Source: Gigaspora margarita (taxonomy: Eukaryota > Glomeromycota > Glomeromycetes > Diversisporales > Gigasporaceae). Taken from it: a stretch of 64,000 bases of DNA. Below the pieces are notes generated by a model. The model searched no databases, was not told the DNA's origin, and saw only the letters and a list, made by a program, of their open reading frames with translations. Shown here piece by piece: positions 58,866 through 64,000 of this stretch. The translations under genes were made by a program, and so were the position numbers. Numbering within the stretch: position 1 is the first letter of the stretch; each line of letters begins with the position of its first letter. The stretch covers positions 31,877-95,876 of the forward strand of contig WTPW01002193.1 of assembly GCA_009809945.1 (NCBI GenBank), in the 5' to 3' direction.

Positions 58866-59179
58866 TAATTCAATTGTACCTTTTTAAATTTAAATAAGAT
58901 TTGTGATTGCTTTATTTTAAGCACAATAAGTAGTTATATAATAAAAACTATATAATTATTTAACCTATTTGTTCATTGGTCCATTGAAATAATGACTACC
59001 TCAATGGAACCAATAGAACTGGTCAATGGACCTGAGGTCCATTAATACCAATGGACCAATGTGCCAACTCTGACAATAGCTCTTTTTAACCTTTACCCAA
59101 ATCTAACATAAAATTTTTTTTTGTTTAATTACTATTGCAATAAAAAATTACATAAACAGAAGTCGATTCTATGCCTGTC

Positions 59180-59715
59180 AATTTCATACCCTCAATATCT
59201 TTAATTCATACTGAAGTTTTAATAACTCACTAAGTGCTTAATTCACTTACTAAGACTTTCATATACTCATTAAGAGTCTGATATTGCCCAATGATATGCA
59301 ACAATAACTGAATATATTCTATAGATCTTCTACGAATTGGCAATAACATAGTATTTTATTATTATATATTATTTATGTTTTTTATTTTGGTATAGTTTGT
59401 GTATAGTTGTATGATATTAACCCTCAATGTTAAAAAAAGAGAAACTAAGTAGATATAATAATAAACAAATAATTAACTTTATATGAACCAATTTATTCTA
59501 TTATGAAAGAAATAAATAATAGTCTTATGCTTTATTAAAATTATCATGGATTTTGTTATTTATTATAAGTTTTACCATGCATCTTTGGTTTCATTATGCA
59601 TTATAGATTTTGGCATTCTTTATTGCATCAATTTGAAATTATCTAATGAAATAGTTATATTATGTATCAATAATGCAGGTTGTATTATGCACTAGGTATC
59701 ATTAACTGCAGGCCA
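59180..59715. mobile_element. rearranged TAATGATGCCTA-family copy
   Basis: It ends CACTAGGTATCATTAA and shares CATAGTATTTTATTATTATA and GAAACTAAGTAGATATAATA with the 45.6-46.4 kb copy. Parts lie in opposite relative orientation, so it is rearranged or composite. Confidence 0.5.
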
Positions 59716-59742
59716 ATTTTAACTACTGATTATAGCACCAAT

Positions 59743-60545
59743 TAAAAGTTGGAAACAGTTTTATTTTTACAATTCAGATTTAATTTTTCAACTTCAACTT
59801 AAACCAGGTTTAACCCAAATTTAAATAAACTTGAGTAATTCAGTTTTGTGATTAATAAACTCATAAAACTAAATTAACCTGAATTTAAAAAAACTAGTTT
59901 TTATAGTTGTAATAAACTAGTAGTTAAAACATTCAAATATCTGTGCTTAGGGTAGTTTGATATGTTGTAAATTGGAATAGATTGATTGTGCAACTAAAAT
60001 TCAGCAGATCCAGGATGGAAGGGATCAAAATTGATAAATTTAGCTAATAATCCAATAATTCATGTGCTAAATAAAATTGCCAGACACTAATTTTGCTATA
60101 ATTGATAAATGTTAGTCTAAACTTTGAGCAAAATCAAATACATGTATCTAAATAAATTGCAATAAACCATTTTAAATCTTAAGGCAATCTGTTAATAGTG
60201 ATAGAAATAGTTTATATCTTCTCATTCCATCATATGATATTACATATCTCAGGGTAATATGAATACCAAATCCAGCACTCATACACAGTATTTTGTATAC
60301 TACACCAGCAAATTAAAAATGCAAGATTTGTGAACTTGCCATTCTGGATGGCAGTAAACTATACATACTCAATTTTTTTGGTTTATTAAATTTGATAAAT
60401 CCAGTTTTATTAAATTTGATTTTTCAGTTTTATTCAGTTTTGTTAAATTTGATAAATCTGGTTTTATTAAATCTGAACATAAACTATTCAAATCAAGTTG
60501 AACTAGTTTTAAATTTGGGTGCAACAATTCAGTTCCAACCTCTAG
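59743..60545. mobile_element. hAT-type element with exact 8-bp target duplication
   Basis: GCACCAAT occurs at 59735-59742 and 60546-60553. The ends TAAAAGTTGGAA and TTCCAACCTCTA are inverted. The right side has repeated TTTTATTAAATTTGAT phrases. It is inserted at the boundary of duplication copy B. Confidence 0.85.
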
Positions 60546-61830
60546 CACCAATTATTAATTGATATCTCATCAATCAAGCATATCATTTTACAACCTTGAT
60601 AAATATTATTTATTATATCATGAAAACTTTTTGATTACTGAATCAAAATCGAATTGAACTAATACTTCATTCTACTATAATTCTGGTATATATAATTGAT
60701 GAGATATTTCTTTATTAGAATTGCAAAAATTTTGTCTGAAGAACTTCACAACAATGAAACAAGCATGAAAATTGTAAATATAACCCATATATGATAAAAA
60801 ATTTAATACTATCTAGTTTATATATACATTTAATAATTATCAATTTTGATGTATTATTACTAATTTTTTTTTTTTTTAATCTTAACAACCTTGAGCTACC
60901 TTTATTAAACTCTTAAATTAAAGTACAAGCACATTAATAATTATCTAATTACTTTTGGGCAGGCATCAACCTGGCTACTTCATTGAGCGCCCAGGTAGAG
61001 TTGTCTCACTAAACACTTCTTCTTCTAGCAGGGCCCGCCGGTTATCGACCCGAGCAGTTCCTGTCAGTACGAATCACATTCCGGATACGCTGCCACGTGT
61101 TCTTGAAGTATCCTTTCAGACTTCAGCCTCTCAATACATCATGTGACTTCGGTTATTCAAATCGTGGCTCTGACTCAGATATGACCCCAGGGTTTTGATC
61201 ACGACTACTGCAGCATCGCACCATAGAGGTCCATCAATTGACGTCCCAGGTCCCTGTCTCCCGCGGTGTTTCAGTTTCCTTTTTGGTAGGACCCACATCA
61301 TAGATTTTTAAGTTTTCGCCGCTACCAGAAATCGAACCGGCAACCTTCCGATTTGCATCCTCAGAGCATAACCACTATGCTATCGACCCGGAGGACTAAT
61401 GTATTATTACTAATTGTTTATTATTATTGACTTTTATATTATATAAAAAATTGTTGCCAATATTTATACTTAATAATCAATCATATATGTAACAATCGCT
61501 AATCTTTACAATTAAATAAGACTGTATATCATCAAATGGAAGGAGATTTTCAAAGCTACAAAATATAAATAGTGCATATTTATCAATATAGAGTAGGATA
61601 AATAAACTCTCCTTAAATATGTAATTTATTGTGACCATTAATATAATAACTTATTCTACTATTTAATTTTTACTAAAATTTTTCTTATTTAAAGAGAAAA
61701 ATCTCATCAAACATGATATGCATTTGAAGTAGAATATCAATTCTTGTTATTTGAAATATCTAAGGTAATTTTAATTTTTATAAAGGAGATTTGATACAAA
61801 AGTTTATTATTCTCAGAATGTTTAAAAATC
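60546..61830. repeat. segmental duplication, copy B (partner 6850-8680)
   Basis: It is collinear with 6850-7200, 7445-7750 and 8495-8680 when the extra insertions of either side are removed. By eye many blocks of 10-20 bases are kept and divergence is substantial. Confidence 0.65.
60866..61398 (-). mobile_element. tRNA-headed SINE with 17-bp target duplication
   Basis: ATGTATTATTACTAATT is repeated exactly at 60849-60865 and 61399-61415. On the minus strand the head contains an A-box-like TAGCATAGTGG and a B-box GGTTCGATTTC at tRNA spacing. The tail is a run of A at 60866-60878. The body is GC-rich and shares GTCCATCAATTGACGTC with 31515-31957. The stems pair poorly, so it is not a working tRNA gene. 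The empty site is visible in duplication copy A (7170-7186). Confidence 0.88.
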
Positions 61831-62532
61831 TGGCTGGACCAATTTGCAGTTTCAATTTTTAAAGTATTATATTTAAATTAAATATAACAACATATAATAA
61901 AAGTGCAACACCATTGCAATTTACAATAGTTATCAACTTGCTTCTATACTGTATGTTACAAATAGCACTAATTTGAATATTATTTAGAGCACACATGTGT
62001 TATTTTGAAATAGGAATTAATTTTTTAAATCAGGTATAGTAATGTATAAAAATGAGCATATGTAAGAGAAACATAGTTTATTTAATTTGCAAAAAGATGT
62101 TTCTGACCAAATATAGCTTAAAGTTTGTCTATACAATTGCAAGGTTGTTATCAAACTGCACAGCTTAATATTATTATTGCTTAATCATAGGCTTTATACT
62201 ATAATAAAAAAATATATACGAGAATTGGTCTATTATAATAATAGATATAGCTTCTAACTGCTCTAGAGCTGCTGTTATAAGACTTATTGATCTATAAATA
62301 TTTAGACTATAGTACGAATGGTCATACAACTCAAAATTATTCCAATACAGTCTTGAGCCTTAATAACTACTAAACCCTAAGGCCTAACTACCAATGCTAT
62401 CCTTCTGACATGCCACAAACAATTCATATAACTCTACAAGAAAAAAAAACTTTGTAATTTATATAGTGATATAAAAAGCATTGATTTCTAGTATATTCAT
62501 CTGAAATTAGTCTTTTCATTGCTATTGTAGCA
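61831..62532. other. AT-rich DNA, no gene seen
   Basis: I find no repeat ends or frames here that I can support. Confidence 0.45.
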
Positions 62533-62591
62533 GGACCCAAAATATATATAGATAGGTCAGGTTAATTATAAAATTACTAAAAATAGGTAAT

Positions 62592-62860
62592 GTCTAAAGT
62601 GGAGCAGATTCTTATAAAATATTTTATTAAATTAACTTTAGGGTTAGGTCATTTTAAATTAGAGTTATACAGGTTTTAGATTGTAATATATAAGTAAAAC
62701 TGCCTTCCTGACATTTTTAATTAACACACCAAGGTAGGTTATAGCTGTCATTTTTTGTATTTTCAAGGTTTTCACTTTTTTTCATGTTTGCTTCGCCAAA
62801 GATCATCAAAATTTGATTATTTGATTGGTTAAATATCACATGATTCTGCTCCACTTTAGA
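62592..62860. mobile_element. TTAGGG-bearing miniature element (copy 6)
   Basis: TCTAAAGTGGAGCAGATTC and GATTCTGCTCCACTTTAGA are near-perfect inverted ends. The inside has TTTAGGGTTAGG, TGCCTTCCTGACATTTTTAA and GATCATCAAAATTTGAT. Confidence 0.85.
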
Positions 62861-62891
62861 ACTTCTTTAGCATCATCATTAAAAAAGTACG

Positions 62892-63165
62892 GGCATGTGA
62901 CCATATTTATGGTATGCAAAAATCCTTAAATTTTTTTAAATTAGGGTTAGGGTCTATACTAGAGTTGGGTTAAAAAGTATTTTTAACATAAAATTGCTCA
63001 AGGAAAACTTTTTGTTAATGCACCAAAGGTGGTTTTCTATGCAAATTTTATGTTATTAGTGATTTTTGATGTAGCGAACGTTTGTTTTGAATTTTCCTAA
63101 TCGTGCTATGTTATACCTGATCTTGAGATCTGATTGGTTTGTGCCATAAATAAATCACATGCTCA
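62892..63165. mobile_element. second type of TTAGGG-bearing element
   Basis: GGGCATGTGACCATATTTAT and the right CATAAATAAATCACATGCTC are inverted. Inside are ATTAGGGTTAGGGTC, a CAAAGGTGGTTTTC block and ATACCTGATCTTGAGATC, shared with 34.7, 46.5 and 58.4 kb. Confidence 0.65.
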
Positions 63166-63480
63166 TGTTTTTTACTAGGTACGCTAGGGTAGTTCCATTT
63201 TAGATGACTCTAAAAATGGAAAGAACTACAGAAAAAACCTCAAAAATAAGCAAAAATTACTAAAAATAGAAAGAACTACATAAAACTCCCAAAAATAAGC
63301 AAACTAATACCTGACCTATCTATATATATTTTAGGGTCCTATTGTAGCACAGAGCCAAACTGTCAACTATCAATATTATTACTGTATGTCCTAAAAAAGC
63401 TACCTTTTTTGGGCAAAAAGTTACACAAAAAATCAGGGGTATCTTATTTTCAGAAGAAAGAGGTTTCAAGTGATTTCAAG

Positions 63481-63820
63481 TAGTTGCTACATAGTAAAGT
63501 CTAAGTTTACTATGTAAATCGATTATAAGTGCTTAGATAAATATTTTCAGAAAATCAAAATGTATATAATACTAAATTTTTATACAATTTGAAGAACTTT
63601 TTATTATTTTAACTTTTAATTTCTACATTCATCAAATATATTTTTTAAAAAATTTTTAATTTTTTTTGTTGAACATAAAAATTAAAACTCAAATAATAAA
63701 AATATCTCCAATTTGTATAAAAATTTTAGAATAAATATATTTTGATCATTTGAACAAATTTACTTAAGCACTTATGATCGATTTGTATAGTAAAATTTTG
63801 ACTTTACTATGTAGTGACTA
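63481..63820. mobile_element. miniature element with TAGTTGCTACATAGTAAAGT ends
   Basis: The 20-bp left end and the right end ACTTTACTATGTAGTGACTA differ at one position. The arms continue for about 55 bp through the AAGTGCTTA and TAAGCACTT blocks. Related to 58067-58770. Confidence 0.85.
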
Positions 63821-63835
63821 TTATTAATTAGGGGA

Positions 63836-64000
63836 GGACCCCGAAATATATATAGATAGGTCAGGTTAATTATAGGGTTACTAAAAAAGGAAAGATCTGC
63901 AGAAAAAACTTCAAAAATAAGCAAAAAATTACTATAAATAGAAAAGATCTGCATAAAAAACCTCAAAAATAAGCAAACTCATACCTGACCTATCTATGTA
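63836..64000. mobile_element. GGACCC-family element (copy 3, cut by the window edge)
   Basis: It starts GGACCCCGAAATATATATAG and reaches ACCTGACCTATCTATGTA at the right edge. AAAAATAAGCAAA and AAGATCTGCA occur twice, as in the other copies. Confidence 0.75.

Larger units (their letters stand above)
57189..59072. mobile_element. hAT-type non-autonomous element, 8-bp target duplication
   Basis: CAGAGTTGGCA and TGCCAACTCTG are the ends, a hAT-like terminus. ACAATAGT (57181-57188) and ACAATAGC (59073-59080) flank it. Subterminal CATTGGTCCATT phrases occur on both sides. At least three smaller elements are nested inside. No transposase remains. Confidence 0.85.
62533..63339. mobile_element. GGACCC-family element with perfect 10-bp target duplication (copy 2)
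   Basis: TATTGTAGCA at 62523-62532 and 63340-63349 flanks it. GGACCCAAAATATATATAGA and TCTATATATATTTTAGGGTCC are inverted ends. Two other small elements (62592-62860, 62892-63165) are nested inside. Confidence 0.88.

Noticed and set aside
60955-61146. A 63-codon frame with balanced residues
   Set aside because: It lies inside the GC-rich body of a SINE, on the opposite strand. The balanced composition comes from the SINE.
61300-61398. A working tRNA gene at the head of the SINE
   Set aside because: A and B boxes are present, but the acceptor and T stems do not pair well, and a target duplication shows it is part of a retroposon.

Overview
The window looks like nuclear DNA of a repeat-swollen, very AT-rich fungus, most probably an arbuscular mycorrhizal fungus (Glomeromycotina). 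Three things suggest this: a LINE whose reverse transcriptase wording (FQDMSKAFDKI, then YMDD) matches a lineage I remember from Rhizophagus-like genomes, an F-box protein of a family I associate with the same fungi, and fungal splice signals (a TACTAAC branch point before an AG acceptor). This is recognition from memory, not a search result. Isolated N bases show it is a draft assembly.

Host genes are few and lie in the first 11 kb. Three small exons with consistent phase (207-1180, +) look like the 3' end of a gene entering from the left. Facing them is an acidic-tailed, OB-fold-like protein gene (1456-2410, -) carrying two apparent frameshifts, both in A runs. An F-box-like gene lies at 9553-10752 (+). 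A 355-bp tandem repeat, a minisatellite of about 11 units and several small transposons fill the gaps.

From 12.4 to 29.5 kb there is a stack of nested elements. A decayed LINE (13.6-17.6 and 27.5-29.5 kb) is split by two small inverted-repeat elements and by a fossil Ty3/Gypsy-type LTR retrotransposon (18733-27475). That fossil itself carries three short DNA-element insertions, one of them inside its 3' LTR.

From 31 to 64 kb I see almost only non-autonomous elements. They include three tRNA-headed SINE-like retroposons with 14-17 bp target duplications, several miniature families with TA, TTA, 8-bp or 9-10-bp target duplications, a 3.7-kb element with terminal repeats of about 380 bp, a 2.36-kb foldback holding elements within elements, and an array of hairpin-shaped 325-bp units. 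The main surprise is a short relic of a bacterial-type DNA methyltransferase at 41775-42013. Two patterns cut across the element families. One is a palindromic module centred on CGTCTC-ATGAGACG that recurs about 18 times in unrelated elements. The other is a set of small elements that carry telomere-like TTAGGG stretches. A diverged segmental duplication links 6850-8680 with 60546-61830.

No intact tRNA or rRNA gene, CRISPR array or complete transposase gene was found.
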